The notes below the pieces were generated by a model that saw only the letters and a list, made by a program, of their open reading frames with translations, was not told the DNA's origin and searched no databases. Below, piece after piece: positions 45,238-54,428 of a stretch of DNA of 64,000 nt. Within the stretch, counting starts at the first letter, position 1, and each line of letters starts with the position of its first letter. A program made the translations under genes and the position numbers. This stretch comes from Ensifer adhaerens (lineage in GTDB: Bacteria > Pseudomonadota > Alphaproteobacteria > Rhizobiales > Rhizobiaceae), in contig NZ_CP118610.1 of NCBI RefSeq assembly GCF_028993555.1, positions 2,418,001 to 2,482,000 of the forward strand. Direction: 5' to 3'.

Positions 45238-46095
45238 TTACCCTTTCACCGCGCCGAGCGACAGGCCTTCGACGAGGTAGCGCTGGGCGTAGAGTGCAAG
45301 TGCGAGCGTCGGCGTGACCGAAAGCACGATGGCGGCCGCAATCTGTCCGTACTGGATGCCCGAGGAGGTGACGAAGGCGAGCGCGCCGACCGTCACCGGC
45401 TGCTTGTCGGCAGATGCCAGCACCAGCGCGAAGACGAAGTTGTTCCAGGCAAAGATGAAGGCGAGCAGACCGGCAGCGGCAATGCCGGGCCCGGCAAGCG
45501 GCAGCGCGATCTTGCGGAAGGTCGCAAACCAGGAATGGCCGGCGATGCGATAGGCATATTCAACGTCGGCGGAGATGTCCTCGAAGTAGCCGCGCACGAT
45601 CCAGAGGATCAGCGGCAGGCAGATCAGCTGGTAGACCCAGATCAGGCCGAAGTAGGTGTTGGAGAGGCCGAGCCACTGGAAATACTGCGTCAGCGGCAGC
45701 AGAACCAGCAGCGGCGGCGCGAAGCGGAAGGAAAGCAGCGTGAATGCGATGTCTTCCGATCCCTTGAACTTGTGGCGGGCAAAGGCATAGGCCGCGGGCA
45801 CACCGAGCACCAGCGACACCGCAACCGACGCCACCGAGAGGAAGATCGAGTTGCCGAGATTGCGCATGAAGGCGATGTCGAGCGTACCGGCCGCCGTCTG
45901 CAGCTTGCCGGTGATCAGCGCCGCATAGTTCGAAAGCGTCGGTGAGAACACGACAGACGGCGGGATCGCCAGGATCGTCTCATTCGTCTGGAACGACATC
46001 AGGAAGATCCAGAAGATCGGGAACATGAAGAAGACGACGACCAGCGTGAGGGCGAGACCGCGTAAGATCCGTTCGAGCGGAGACATGGTTTCCAT
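45238..46095 (-). CDS. Polyol/sugar ABC transporter permease (MalG type)
   Basis: A 285-residue permease with about six helices and an EAA-type loop DVEYAYRIAGHSWFATFRKIALPLAGPG near the C-terminal third. The ATG at 46095 follows AAGGGAGGGA; an upstream extension into the other permease gene is rejected. It pairs with the permease encoded 11 bases upstream. Confidence 0.9.
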   Translation of the reverse strand: METMSPLERILRGLALTLVVVFFMFPIFWIFLMSFQTNETILAIPPSVVFSPTLSNYAALITGKLQTAAGTLDIAFMRNLGNSIFLSVASVAVSLVLGVPAAYAFARHKFKGSEDIAFTLLSFRFAPPLLVLLPLTQYFQWLGLSNTYFGLIWVYQLICLPLILWIVRGYFEDISADVEYAYRIAGHSWFATFRKIALPLAGPGIAAAGLLAFIFAWNNFVFALVLASADKQPVTVGALAFVTSSGIQYGQIAAAIVLSVTPTLALALYAQRYLVEGLSLGAVKG

Positions 46096-46106
46096 TGGTC
46101 CCTCCC

Positions 46107-47030
46107 TTAAGCTTCGCCGCGAGCGCGTTCGCGCAGCCGCAGCCAGTTCTTGATGAAGACGTTGGACAGCGTGTAGGTGATCGCCCACAGGATGATCAGC
46201 AGTGCCGCCGACCGGCCGACATTGGTCGACTGGAAGAAGTTGAGATAGGCCTCGACCTGGAAGACGGTGAGCGTGTTGCCGGGTCCGCCCTGCGTCATCG
46301 CGTAGATGATGTCGAACTGCTGGATGCTGTCGAGCAGCCGGAAGAGCGTCGCCGTCAGGATATAGGGCGTCAGCATCGGCAGGGTGATGCGGAAGAACAC
46401 GAAGCTGCGCGGCACGCCGTCAAGGGCTGCGGCCTCGAAAGGCTGCGTCGGCAGCGAACGCAGGCCGGCCAGAAGCAGGATCATGATGAACGGCGTGTAG
46501 ACCCAGATGTCGACGAGGACGACGGTCAAGAGTGCCGTGTCCGGCGAGGACGCCCAGCGGAAATCATGCAGCCCGATCAGGCTCGCGAGATAGCTGAGGA
46601 TGCCGAAGCTCGGATTGGTCATCAGCTTCCACATGAGCGCGGCCAGCGCCGGCGCGATCATCAGCGGCAGGAGCAGCATGATCGAGATGAAGTTGTTGAC
46701 CGTCGAGCGCCGCTGCAACAAGAGCGCGATGCCGAGACCGAGCAGCAATTCCAGCGTCACGGTAATGCCGGCATAAAGCAGCGATACCTTCAGCGTGTTC
46801 CAGAAGGCCGGGTCGGTGAAGAAGTTGAGGTAGTTTTCGCCCCAGTTGAACTGGCGGCTCCAGGGCTGGCTCAGCCGGTAGCGCTGGAAGGAATAGATCA
46901 CCGCCGTGAAGAACGGGATGAGGATGCCGATGCACACAAGCAGCGCCGGCAGGCTCAGCACGTAAGGAAGCATCTTCCTGCTGATCCTGAAACCGGAGGC
47001 CGGTCTGCGAAGGGTTTCTGTTGAAGCCAT
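46107..47030 (-). CDS. Polyol/sugar ABC transporter permease (MalF type)
   Basis: A 307-residue permease with six to seven helices and the EAA loop FEAAALDGVPRSFVFFRITLPMLTP near residues 192-216. It is the first membrane subunit after the binding protein and begins about 185 bases downstream of it, beyond a stable hairpin. It forms the channel with the next gene's product. Confidence 0.9.
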   Translation of the reverse strand: MASTETLRRPASGFRISRKMLPYVLSLPALLVCIGILIPFFTAVIYSFQRYRLSQPWSRQFNWGENYLNFFTDPAFWNTLKVSLLYAGITVTLELLLGLGIALLLQRRSTVNNFISIMLLLPLMIAPALAALMWKLMTNPSFGILSYLASLIGLHDFRWASSPDTALLTVVLVDIWVYTPFIMILLLAGLRSLPTQPFEAAALDGVPRSFVFFRITLPMLTPYILTATLFRLLDSIQQFDIIYAMTQGGPGNTLTVFQVEAYLNFFQSTNVGRSAALLIILWAITYTLSNVFIKNWLRLRERARGEA

Positions 47031-47172
47031 GTCGAGCTCCGTTCCTGAAGTCTTTAAAGAGCACGCGGCACGCGGGAGCCCTCAGGCGCCGCGCCAGTCC
47101 CTCGGCATCTCGGATTGATTTCGGTGCGACCTCAAGCGGATCGCAACAGGCCGGCTCAGCCGGCATCTCGGG

Positions 47173-47200
47173 ATGCCCGGCGCTCGCAAGCGCCGGGCAT
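47173..47200 (-). other. Stable intercistronic hairpin after the polyol binding-protein gene
   Basis: Twelve-base perfect arms ATGCCCGGCGCT/AGCGCCGGGCAT with a CGCA loop lie 15 bases beyond the binding-protein stop, with no T-run. The likely role is to stabilise the upstream message or reduce readthrough into the permeases. Confidence 0.75.
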
Positions 47201-47215
47201 CGCTTGGGAGGCCTA

Positions 47216-48658
47216 TCAGCCGAGACCCGCCTCTTGGAGCTGGCGGTTGATGCTTTCTGCAAGCTGGTCGAGCCCTTCATCGATAGGCACCTGCTTGGCG
47301 ACCATCTTCTGCAGCGTCGCCGCCCATTCGGTGGTGACGTCGAAGAACAGCGGCTGCGGTGTGAACTTGATGGAGGCGCCGGCGGCCGAGGCGTCGAACA
47401 TTTCGACATAGCCCGGATACTTGCCGTTCAGCTTCTCGCGGAAGATCTCGTCCTTCCAGATCGACTGGCGAACCGGATCGACGAAGTCCATCTTGGTGGC
47501 ACCGAACAGCGCATGTTCCGGACCGGAAGCCCACTGCAGGAAGTACCAGGTGGCGTCCTTGTCCTTGGAGAAGTTGGACATGGCCAGCGACCAGATCCAG
47601 ATGTTCGGCGTCGAGGCCGTCGCCTCCGGGTTGGCGGCAAAGGCGGCATAGCCGAGCTTGCCGGCCATTTTGTTGTCGCCGCCGTTCATGAAGTAGCCTA
47701 GGCAATCGGCGTCGAAGATCATGGCCGATGCACCGGCGCCAAGGTCGGTGCCGACCTGGTACCAGGTATAGGTCGACCAATCCTTCGGACCGCTTTCCTG
47801 GATCATCTGCACGAACTTGGCGTGATAGGCCTTGGATTCGGCGGTGTTCATCGCCGCTGAAAGCTTGCCGTCGGCGCCGACGTTCAGATCCTTCTGGTTG
47901 AAGTTGGCGTAGCCCGACAGGAAGCCCGGATGGATCGTCGCCCAGGAGCGCGAGCCGCGCACACCGATGCCGTAGATGCCGCCGATGTCCTTCTGCAACT
48001 TGGCTGCAACCGAAATCATGTCGTCGAGGTTCTTCGGCAATTCGACGCCGGCCTTGTCGAACATCTCGCGGTTATAGGTGATGTTGTTCTGTTCGAACGC
48101 CCACGGAATGCACCATTGCTTGGCATCCGCCGAACCGAGTGCTCCGCCCGGCTGGCCGTTCCAGGCGCAGGAGTTCTTCACGCCTGCGAGGAAATCGTCC
48201 CAGTTGTAGTTGGGGTTGGTCTTGGTCGGGTCCTTGATCCATTCGTTGAGGTCGGCAATCCAGCCGGCCGGACCATAGGTCCAGGTCATGTAGGCACCGG
48301 TCATGAAGGCGTCGTATTCGGCCGAGCCGGACGAGAGCGCCGCGGTCACCTTGTCGAAATAGACATCTTCCGGGAACACGTCATAGGTGACCTCGATGCC
48401 GGTCAGGTCCTTGAAGGCCTGCAGGTTGGCGATCATCGCGTCAGCGTAAGGGTGCTTGTTCAAAAGCAGCTTCAGCGACTTTCCGGAATGCGCCTTCCAG
48501 TCGAAATCGGCGGCGAGCGCCCGGGTCGACATCATGTTGAACAACGTGCCGGCCGTGCCGGCCGTCAAGCCTGCCGCGCCCAATCCCTTGAGCATGCCGC
48601 GGCGGTCCACCTCCCCACGCAGGAATGCGCTGATGAGGTCCTTCTCCTTCTCGTACAT
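47216..48658 (-). CDS. Polyol/sugar ABC transporter substrate-binding protein, Tat-type leader
   Basis: This 480-residue family 1 solute-binding protein has a twin-arginine leader (DRRGMLKGLGAAGLTAG, residues about 18-34) with cleavage near ALAAD. Tat export of a folded binding protein is common in rhizobia. The mature domain has the EYDAFMTGAYMTWTYGPAGW-like ligand lobe and many Trp residues usual for sugar and polyol binding. It is the first structural gene of the importer, 118 bases after the SorC regulator. The Sec route cannot be ruled out. Confidence 0.9.
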   Translation of the reverse strand: MYEKEKDLISAFLRGEVDRRGMLKGLGAAGLTAGTAGTLFNMMSTRALAADFDWKAHSGKSLKLLLNKHPYADAMIANLQAFKDLTGIEVTYDVFPEDVYFDKVTAALSSGSAEYDAFMTGAYMTWTYGPAGWIADLNEWIKDPTKTNPNYNWDDFLAGVKNSCAWNGQPGGALGSADAKQWCIPWAFEQNNITYNREMFDKAGVELPKNLDDMISVAAKLQKDIGGIYGIGVRGSRSWATIHPGFLSGYANFNQKDLNVGADGKLSAAMNTAESKAYHAKFVQMIQESGPKDWSTYTWYQVGTDLGAGASAMIFDADCLGYFMNGGDNKMAGKLGYAAFAANPEATASTPNIWIWSLAMSNFSKDKDATWYFLQWASGPEHALFGATKMDFVDPVRQSIWKDEIFREKLNGKYPGYVEMFDASAAGASIKFTPQPLFFDVTTEWAATLQKMVAKQVPIDEGLDQLAESINRQLQEAGLG

Positions 48659-48775
48659 TCGTCTTCTCCTCCGTTGCGGGTATGATTGCGACTGCCGGCT
48701 ACCCCACCGGTATTCCTCCCTTTGGAGCAGACGGCAGATCCTCCCTGCCCTCCCATGCCCCGAATTCTCAGCGCC

Positions 48776-49741
48776 TCATGCGCCGTCCGCGGCAAGCGCC
48801 CGCGCAGTCCGCTCGTCGGTGATGAGCCCGCTCAAATGCCCGCTGGCGAGCACGGCGCGAATGGCCGGCACCTTGATCTTGCCGCCGGCAACGGCGACCG
48901 TGCGGCGGTTCTTCAGGTCGTCGCGGCTGAGCGTGAAGGTTCGGTCCGACAGCGCGGTCTCTACCGGCCGGCCGTTCTCGTCGAAGAAATGTCCGAGCAG
49001 TTCGCCCATCGCCCCGCCCTTCTGGATTTCCTCGATCTCGCTCATTTCGATCATGCCGGTCGAGACCAGCGACGCCTCGCGCTCGACGGTGCCGATGCCG
49101 ACCATCAGCAGGTCGGCGGTCTTGGCGAGATCGAAGACCTCGCGCACGCCGCGCTGGCTGAAGAGCACGTCGCGATCCTCGACGGTGTTGGCGAAGAACG
49201 GCACCGGCATGACATAGGCCTCTGCTCCCGTGCGCTCGGCGAGCCGGTGGATCACGTCATGCGGGTTGGCCGAGAACTTGCGGGTAAGACCGCCGAGCAG
49301 CGAGACGAAGCGGGTGTTGCCGCTCGCCATGCGCGGCAGATATTCGACGCAGGCCGCAAGCGTCCGGCCATGGCCGACGCCGACCAGCGCCGTCTCGCCG
49401 CGTTCGATCTCGCGCTTCAGGAACTGCGCGCCGGAGATGCCGAGCGCCTTCAACGGCAGCTCGTCGGAATCGAAGTCCGGCACCACCTCGCAATAGTCGA
49501 GGCCATAGCGCGCCGAAAGCGCCTGTTCGAGCTCGACGCATTCGGAGACTTCGCCGTCGATATAGACCTTCACCAACCCTTCCTGGTTGGCCTTCATGAT
49601 CAGCCGGTGAGCCTTGAGCGAGGTGAGGCCCAGGCGCTTGGCAACCTCCGCCTGGGTCAGGCCTCCGGCATAATGCAGCCAGGCCGCCCGCGTCGCCATG
49701 CTGGTCTCGTCGTCACGAATGCCTGTCCCACCAATCGTCAT
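48776..49741 (-). CDS. SorC/DeoR-family sugar-binding regulator, EryD-like
   Basis: This 321-residue protein has a short N-terminal helix-turn-helix (GGLTQAEVAKRLGLTSLKAHRLI, about 27-49) and a SorC effector domain (about 65-320; GVGHGRTLAACVEYLP and VGIGTVE). ATRAAWLHYAGGLTQ and RYGLDYCEVVP closely resemble EryD, the erythritol-operon regulator of Brucella and rhizobia. It stands first in the 15-gene same-strand series and likely controls it. The ATG at 49741 follows GGGTGGAGA and is preferred over an extension to 49822, which would run through the promoter repeats. Confidence 0.9.
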   Translation of the reverse strand: MTIGGTGIRDDETSMATRAAWLHYAGGLTQAEVAKRLGLTSLKAHRLIMKANQEGLVKVYIDGEVSECVELEQALSARYGLDYCEVVPDFDSDELPLKALGISGAQFLKREIERGETALVGVGHGRTLAACVEYLPRMASGNTRFVSLLGGLTRKFSANPHDVIHRLAERTGAEAYVMPVPFFANTVEDRDVLFSQRGVREVFDLAKTADLLMVGIGTVEREASLVSTGMIEMSEIEEIQKGGAMGELLGHFFDENGRPVETALSDRTFTLSRDDLKNRRTVAVAGGKIKVPAIRAVLASGHLSGLITDERTARALAADGA

Positions 49742-49767
49742 TGTCTCCACCCGGCTTTGTTGCGTTG

Positions 49768-49822
49768 CATGATATTTTTTGCAGCGCGTGATATTTTTAT
49801 CCGTTGATGAAAGAAATTTCAT
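49768..49822. promoter_or_regulatory. Operator-like repeats upstream of the SorC regulator
   Basis: Two direct repeats CATGATATTTTT (49768-49779) and CGTGATATTTTT (49787-49798) are 19 bases apart, and a palindrome ATGAAA-GAAA-TTTCAT spans 49807-49822. Two-turn spacing of direct repeats suits a multimeric SorC regulator. Confidence 0.5.
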
Positions 49823-49973
49823 GGCGTGAAAAAAATGTCAATAGCGATCGACAGCGCGATCGATCACGTTTGTGGAGGAATGGGATTTGGGAGAGCCGGC
49901 ATCGACGGGCGTGGCGCGCGTCGGGGCACCGCTTTGGGCGAACATGCAGTGTGATGGGCGCGTTTTGGCGCGG

Positions 49974-50777
49974 CTACTGCCCGAGGTTTCTCAGATAGAG
50001 CGACAGCAATTGCGTCTGCGAGGAAATACCGAGCTTGCGATAGACGTTGCGGCGGTGAACTTTGACTGTGCCGGTGGAGATGCCGAGCCGGAGGCCGATC
50101 GATTCCGACGAATGGCCTTGCAGCACCAGTTCGATGATCGCGGATTCCCGTTCCGTGAGGTTCAGATGCTGCCAAACACCATCGGCCGGGGGATGCGTCG
50201 CCTTGCGCTTGCTGCGCCCGGTTTTTGCCAGCGCCGCATCGAACCGGCGGCCAAGCCCCCCCCAGTGGTGACGTACCAGCGCCGAGACCAGCGGCTCGAC
50301 CTTCTTCAACAGGGCGAACTCAGCGGCGCTGAACGTGCCGGTCGCCTCGCGCCGCATCAGCGAGAGCACGACGGTAATCTGCTCGTCGACCGGCACGAAG
50401 AAGCCGACTTCCTCCGCGAGCCCCGTCTGCACATAATAGGTACGGTAGTATTCGCTCGAGAAGAACCGGTCGGGCGCAAGCTCCCGCATCCGCCACACAC
50501 CCGGCTTGCCCTGCGACGCCGCGTGGTAGAACGGATCGAGCAGGTACGGTCCCGCCTGATAGAGGCTGACGAAGAGCACATGATCTTTGGCGTTGAAGGT
50601 GCTGAAGAGATCGATCGGCCGCTCCTTGCCGCGATAGGCGAAAACAACGACGTAGTCGAACGTCATCAGCGTCGACATCAGCTGGCGATAGGCCGTGCCG
50701 ACGGCCTCGTCCTCCAGCGGCGTACCCGCCACCAGCGGCGCCATGGCCTGAAATAGTCCTTCGAGATCGACGCTCAA
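49974..50777 (-). CDS. LuxR-family transcriptional regulator
   Basis: A 267-residue protein with a C-terminal LuxR/GerE helix-turn-helix (LNLTERESAIIELVLQGHSSESIGLRLG, about 206-233) and an N-terminal sensory region of GAF-like length. The acyl-homoserine-lactone-binding signature is not seen, and no luxI gene is near. A TTG start at 50777 is supported by GGGGAG five bases upstream. It is divergent from the PotABCD-like importer, with repeated GGGTATA sites between, so it probably regulates that operon. Confidence 0.88.
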   Translation of the reverse strand: MSVDLEGLFQAMAPLVAGTPLEDEAVGTAYRQLMSTLMTFDYVVVFAYRGKERPIDLFSTFNAKDHVLFVSLYQAGPYLLDPFYHAASQGKPGVWRMRELAPDRFFSSEYYRTYYVQTGLAEEVGFFVPVDEQITVVLSLMRREATGTFSAAEFALLKKVEPLVSALVRHHWGGLGRRFDAALAKTGRSKRKATHPPADGVWQHLNLTERESAIIELVLQGHSSESIGLRLGISTGTVKVHRRNVYRKLGISSQTQLLSLYLRNLGQ

Positions 50778-50808
50778 ACCGCTCCCCCGGCCGATGCCAA
50801 TTGGTTCA

Positions 50809-50866
50809 GGGTATACTCCTCACATAAGGCATATCGCGTTGAAATACCTCTCTCGGGGTATATACC
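50809..50866. promoter_or_regulatory. Repeated GGGTATA sites between the LuxR regulator and importer
   Basis: GGGTATACTCC (50809-50819) recurs as GGGTATATACC (50856-50866), and the second also forms an inverted repeat with ATACC at 50844-50848. All lie in the divergent promoter region and are likely LuxR-type regulator sites. Confidence 0.45.
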
Positions 50867-50963
50867 GGCAGGGCGCGCGGTGACTAGGCTGCGTATCAAT
50901 GACGGTGGAGCGCCGGGGCGGGAGATTCCTGGCGACATCCGAAAACAACCGCAGGGAACAGAC

Positions 50964-52046
50964 GTGACATCCGCTTCGACGAACGACATCGAATTCCGTT
51001 CGGTCGCCAAACGTTATGGCGCCGTGACGGCCGTTTCCGACATCAATCTTGAAGTGCCGCGCGGCGCCTTCATGGCGCTTCTCGGCCCGTCGGGCTGCGG
51101 CAAGACCACGTGTCTGCGCATGATCGGCGGCTTCGAGCAGCCGAGCGAAGGCACGGTCTTCATCAGCGGCGAGCCGATGAACGGCGTCGCCGCCTACCGC
51201 CGCCCGGTCAACATGGTGTTCCAGCACTATGCGCTGTTTCCCCATCTCGATGTCGAGCAGAACGTTTCCTACGGCCTGAGGCAGATGCGCCCGCGCATCG
51301 CCAGTTCAGAGATTTCGCGCCGCGCCAAGGAAGCGCTGGAGATGGTGCGGCTCGGCGGCTTCGGCAAACGCCGCATCCACGAAATGTCCGGCGGCCAGCA
51401 ACAGCGCGTGGCGCTTGCCCGCGCCATCGTCAACAAGCCGAAGGTGCTGCTGCTCGATGAGCCCTTGGCCGCCCTCGACAAGAAGCTGCGCACCGCCATG
51501 CAGATCGAGCTGCAGACGCTACAGCGCGAACTCGGCATCACCTTCGTGCTCGTCACCCACGACCAGGAAGAAGCGCTGTCGATGAGCGATTTCGTCTGCG
51601 TCATGAATGCCGGCCGCATCGTCCAGGTCGGACCGCCGCAGGAAATCTACGACCGGCCCGCAAGCCTGTTCGTCGCCGATTTCGTCGGCAAGACCAACCG
51701 CATCGATGCCACCGTCGACGGCGCTTCCTCGCTCGTCCTTGCCAACGGCGCCCGCTTTGCCGCCCCCGCCGTCAACGGCGCAAAAGGCGCGGCAACTGTG
51801 GCGCTCAGGCCCGAGGCAATCCGCTTGACGCGCAATGGCGCGGCAAGCGCGGAAGCGTTGGCCGGCACCGTCACCCACCGGATTTTCCTGGGCTCGGCGG
51901 TCGAATACTCCGTCGCGGTCGACGGGCTTGGCGACTTCCTGGTCACGGCCGACCGCCGCACGCTCGGCGACAGCGAGCTGGTCGAGCCCGGCGAAAAGGT
52001 CGGCCTCGCCTTCGATCCGAACGCGCTGCACGTCTTTCCAGCCTGA
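50964..52046 (+). CDS. ABC transporter ATP-binding protein (PotA type)
   Basis: This 360-residue ATPase has canonical motifs: Walker A GPSGCGKTT (about 42-50), Q-loop FQHYALFPH, signature MSGGQQQR, Walker B LLLLDEP and THDQEEA. A C-terminal TOBE domain is present. The GTG at 50964 follows CAGGGAAC; an in-frame ATG-less extension to 50880 reads through the promoter region and is not used. It is the first gene of the operon, 68 bases before the binding protein. Confidence 0.9.
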   Translation: MTSASTNDIEFRSVAKRYGAVTAVSDINLEVPRGAFMALLGPSGCGKTTCLRMIGGFEQPSEGTVFISGEPMNGVAAYRRPVNMVFQHYALFPHLDVEQNVSYGLRQMRPRIASSEISRRAKEALEMVRLGGFGKRRIHEMSGGQQQRVALARAIVNKPKVLLLDEPLAALDKKLRTAMQIELQTLQRELGITFVLVTHDQEEALSMSDFVCVMNAGRIVQVGPPQEIYDRPASLFVADFVGKTNRIDATVDGASSLVLANGARFAAPAVNGAKGAATVALRPEAIRLTRNGAASAEALAGTVTHRIFLGSAVEYSVAVDGLGDFLVTADRRTLGDSELVEPGEKVGLAFDPNALHVFPA

Positions 52047-52114
52047 ACTCTCCCGGTCTCACCACCGGTTCTGCCGCCTACGCATGAACGTCAAACGATA
52101 AAGGGAACAGCGTC

Positions 52115-53275
52115 ATGAGCAAATGGTACAGAGAAAATGCCCCGATCACCGCCGATCAGCTCGCCGACGAACTGATGCGCCTGAAGCGCGGCTCGGTCAC
52201 CCGCCGCCACTTCCTCGGCGTCACCGGCCTCGGGCTTGCAACCGCCGTGCTCGCCCGCCAGCCGGGCCTCTTCAATTCCACCGCCTTTGCCGGCGATCTC
52301 GGCACGCAGATGTCGATCGCCACCTGGCCGAATTATCATGACCCCGCCACCTTCGAAGCCTTCCAGGCAGCAACCGGCGTTGCCGTCGAGGTCAACGTCT
52401 TCGGCTCCAACGAGGAAATGCTCGCCAAGCTCCAGGCCGGCGGCACCGGTTGGGACCTCTTCGTTCCCACCAACTATACGATCTCGACCTATGTGAAGCT
52501 CGGCCTGATCGACGAGCTCGATATGTCCAAGCTTCCGAACTACGACGCCGCAACCGAGACAGCACGTTTCACCAACGAAGGCACCGTCGACGGCAAGACC
52601 TATGCCGTGCCGAAGAACTGGGGCACGACCGGCATTGCGCTGAACTCCAGCAAGATCAAGAAGCCCGTGACCAGCTGGAAGGACTTCTTCGAGATCGCCA
52701 TGACCGAAGCAGACGGCCGCGCCATGGTGCATGACTACCAGCTGACAACCATCGGCAACGCGCTGGTCTCGCTCGGCTACTCCTTCAACTCGATCAAGCC
52801 GGACGAACTCGCCAAGGCCGAGGAGCTGCTGATCAAGGTGAAGCCGCATCTCTACGCCATCAACAGCGACTACCAGCCGTCGATGCGCGCCACCGATGCC
52901 TGGATGACCATGTGCTGGACCAATGACGGCGCCCAGCTCAACCGCGACATGCCGGAGATCCAGTTCGTACTCGGCAAGGACGGCGGCGAGATCTGGTCGG
53001 ACTTCTACGCGATCCCGAAGAGCGCGGCCAACAAGGCGGCCGGCTACGCGCTGCTCAACTACCTGATGGCGCCGGAAAACGCCATGAAGGAGCACATCGC
53101 CAACGGCGCGCCGACCACCGACAGCCGTGTGATGAAGCTGCTGCCCGCCGATGTCACCGGCAACAAAATCGTCTATCCGGACGAGGCCTCGCTCACCCCG
53201 CTCGAATTCGGCGCTGCGGTCACCCTCACCGACCCTGGCCGCGCCGAACTGATGGCGCGCTTCAAGTCGGCTTGA
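52115..53275 (+). CDS. PotD-like ABC transporter substrate-binding protein, Tat-type leader
   Basis: This 386-residue protein has a 28-residue N-terminal extension, then the twin-arginine motif TRRHFLGVTGLG (about 29-40) and a hydrophobic core with cleavage near AFAGD. The mature part (IATWPNYHDPATFEAFQAATG; WDLFVPTNYTISTYVKLGLIDELD) resembles spermidine/putrescine-binding proteins. The ATG at 52115 follows AAGGGAA. A composite RIME repeat lies between this gene and the permeases. Confidence 0.9.
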   Translation: MSKWYRENAPITADQLADELMRLKRGSVTRRHFLGVTGLGLATAVLARQPGLFNSTAFAGDLGTQMSIATWPNYHDPATFEAFQAATGVAVEVNVFGSNEEMLAKLQAGGTGWDLFVPTNYTISTYVKLGLIDELDMSKLPNYDAATETARFTNEGTVDGKTYAVPKNWGTTGIALNSSKIKKPVTSWKDFFEIAMTEADGRAMVHDYQLTTIGNALVSLGYSFNSIKPDELAKAEELLIKVKPHLYAINSDYQPSMRATDAWMTMCWTNDGAQLNRDMPEIQFVLGKDGGEIWSDFYAIPKSAANKAAGYALLNYLMAPENAMKEHIANGAPTTDSRVMKLLPADVTGNKIVYPDEASLTPLEFGAAVTLTDPGRAELMARFKSA

Positions 53276-53334
53276 GCGAAAAGCTGGCGTCTCCCGGCGA
53301 GGGAGCGCCCCTTCGACTGCGCCGTGAGGAAATT

Positions 53335-53501
53335 GCCCCTCATCCGCCTGCCGGGACCTTCTCCCCGTTCTGACGGGGAGAAGGGACAAGCGGCGGACTC
53401 CCCGCCCCCTCGCTTCTGCCGGAAGAGAGGGACCGAGCGCGCCGCAAGTCTCCTTCTCCCCACCTGCGGGGAGAAGGTGGCCGGCAGGCCGGATGAGGGG
53501 C
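53335..53501. repeat. Composite RIME-type palindromic repeat 2
   Basis: The left arm (53335-53385) reads GCCCCTCATCCGCCTGCCGG with a CTTCTCCCCG/CGGGGAGAAG hairpin. The right arm (53452-53501) is the same arm inverted, ending GGCCGGATGAGGGGC. A 66-base unique core separates them. The element sits inside an operon, between the binding-protein and permease genes, where the other two importer operons have a simple hairpin. Confidence 0.8.
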
Positions 53502-53561
53502 CTCCCTCACCGGGCAGCAAGCGGCCGAAAATACGACTGAAACTCGAACGGATACCATTTC

Positions 53562-54428
53562 ATGACCGCGGCAACGAACACGAAGAGAAACCTGGTAACG
53601 GCGGCGCTGGTGGCGCCGGCTGCGGCCTGGCTGATGATCTTCCTCGTGCTGCCCTTTATCGCCATGCTGGTCTTCGCCTTTGGCGAGCGCGCACCGGAAG
53701 GCGGCTATCAGGCGGCCTTCACCTTTGCCCAGTTCGCCAACCTGCCGACCCGTGCGGCGGCCTTCTGGAACACGCTGATCCTGGCACCGGTCGGCGCGCT
53801 CGCCTGCCTGCTGATCGCCTATCCGGTCGCCTACTACCTCGCGGTCAAGGCCAACCCGCGCTATCGGCTAATTCTGGTGTCGCTCGTCGTCGTACCCTTC
53901 TGGACCAGCCTGCTCGTACGCACCTACGCCTGGATGTACATCCTCGGCTCGCGCGGCATCCCGAACCTGCTCTCGATGATCGGCATCGAGGACGTCAGGA
54001 TGCTGAACACGCCCGGCGCAGTGCTCCTCGGCATCGTCTACGGCTACCTGCCGCTGATGATCATGCCGATTTACGTGAGCCTCGAAAAACTCGACCGCCG
54101 GCTGCTTGAAGCCTCCGCCGATCTCGGAGCCAAGCCGGTCTCCACCTTCTTCGGCGTCACCCTGCCCTTGTCTCTGCCGGGCGTGATGACCGGCGTCGCA
54201 CTCGTGACCATTCTGCTGCTCGGCGAGTATCTGATCCCGCAGTTGCTCGGCGGCGGCAAGGTGTTCTTCATCGGCAATGCGCTGGTCGATCTCTTCCTGC
54301 AATCGCGAAACTGGCCGTTCGGCTCGGCGATCGCCGTCACCCTCGTCGCCGTCGTCGTGGTGATCCTGATGGTGGCGATGCGCATTGCCTTCCGCGTCGC
54401 CGGCACAAGACAGGTGGATCTCGTCTGA
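53562..54428 (+). CDS. ABC transporter permease (PotB type)
   Basis: A 288-residue permease with about six helices and the EAA-type motif LEASADLGAKPVSTFFGVTLPLSLPG near residues 184-209. The N-terminus has a hydrophobic helix AAAWLMIFLVLPFIAMLVFAFG. It ends with TGATG, overlapping the second permease by one base. Confidence 0.9.
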   Translation: MTAATNTKRNLVTAALVAPAAAWLMIFLVLPFIAMLVFAFGERAPEGGYQAAFTFAQFANLPTRAAAFWNTLILAPVGALACLLIAYPVAYYLAVKANPRYRLILVSLVVVPFWTSLLVRTYAWMYILGSRGIPNLLSMIGIEDVRMLNTPGAVLLGIVYGYLPLMIMPIYVSLEKLDRRLLEASADLGAKPVSTFFGVTLPLSLPGVMTGVALVTILLLGEYLIPQLLGGGKVFFIGNALVDLFLQSRNWPFGSAIAVTLVAVVVVILMVAMRIAFRVAGTRQVDLV

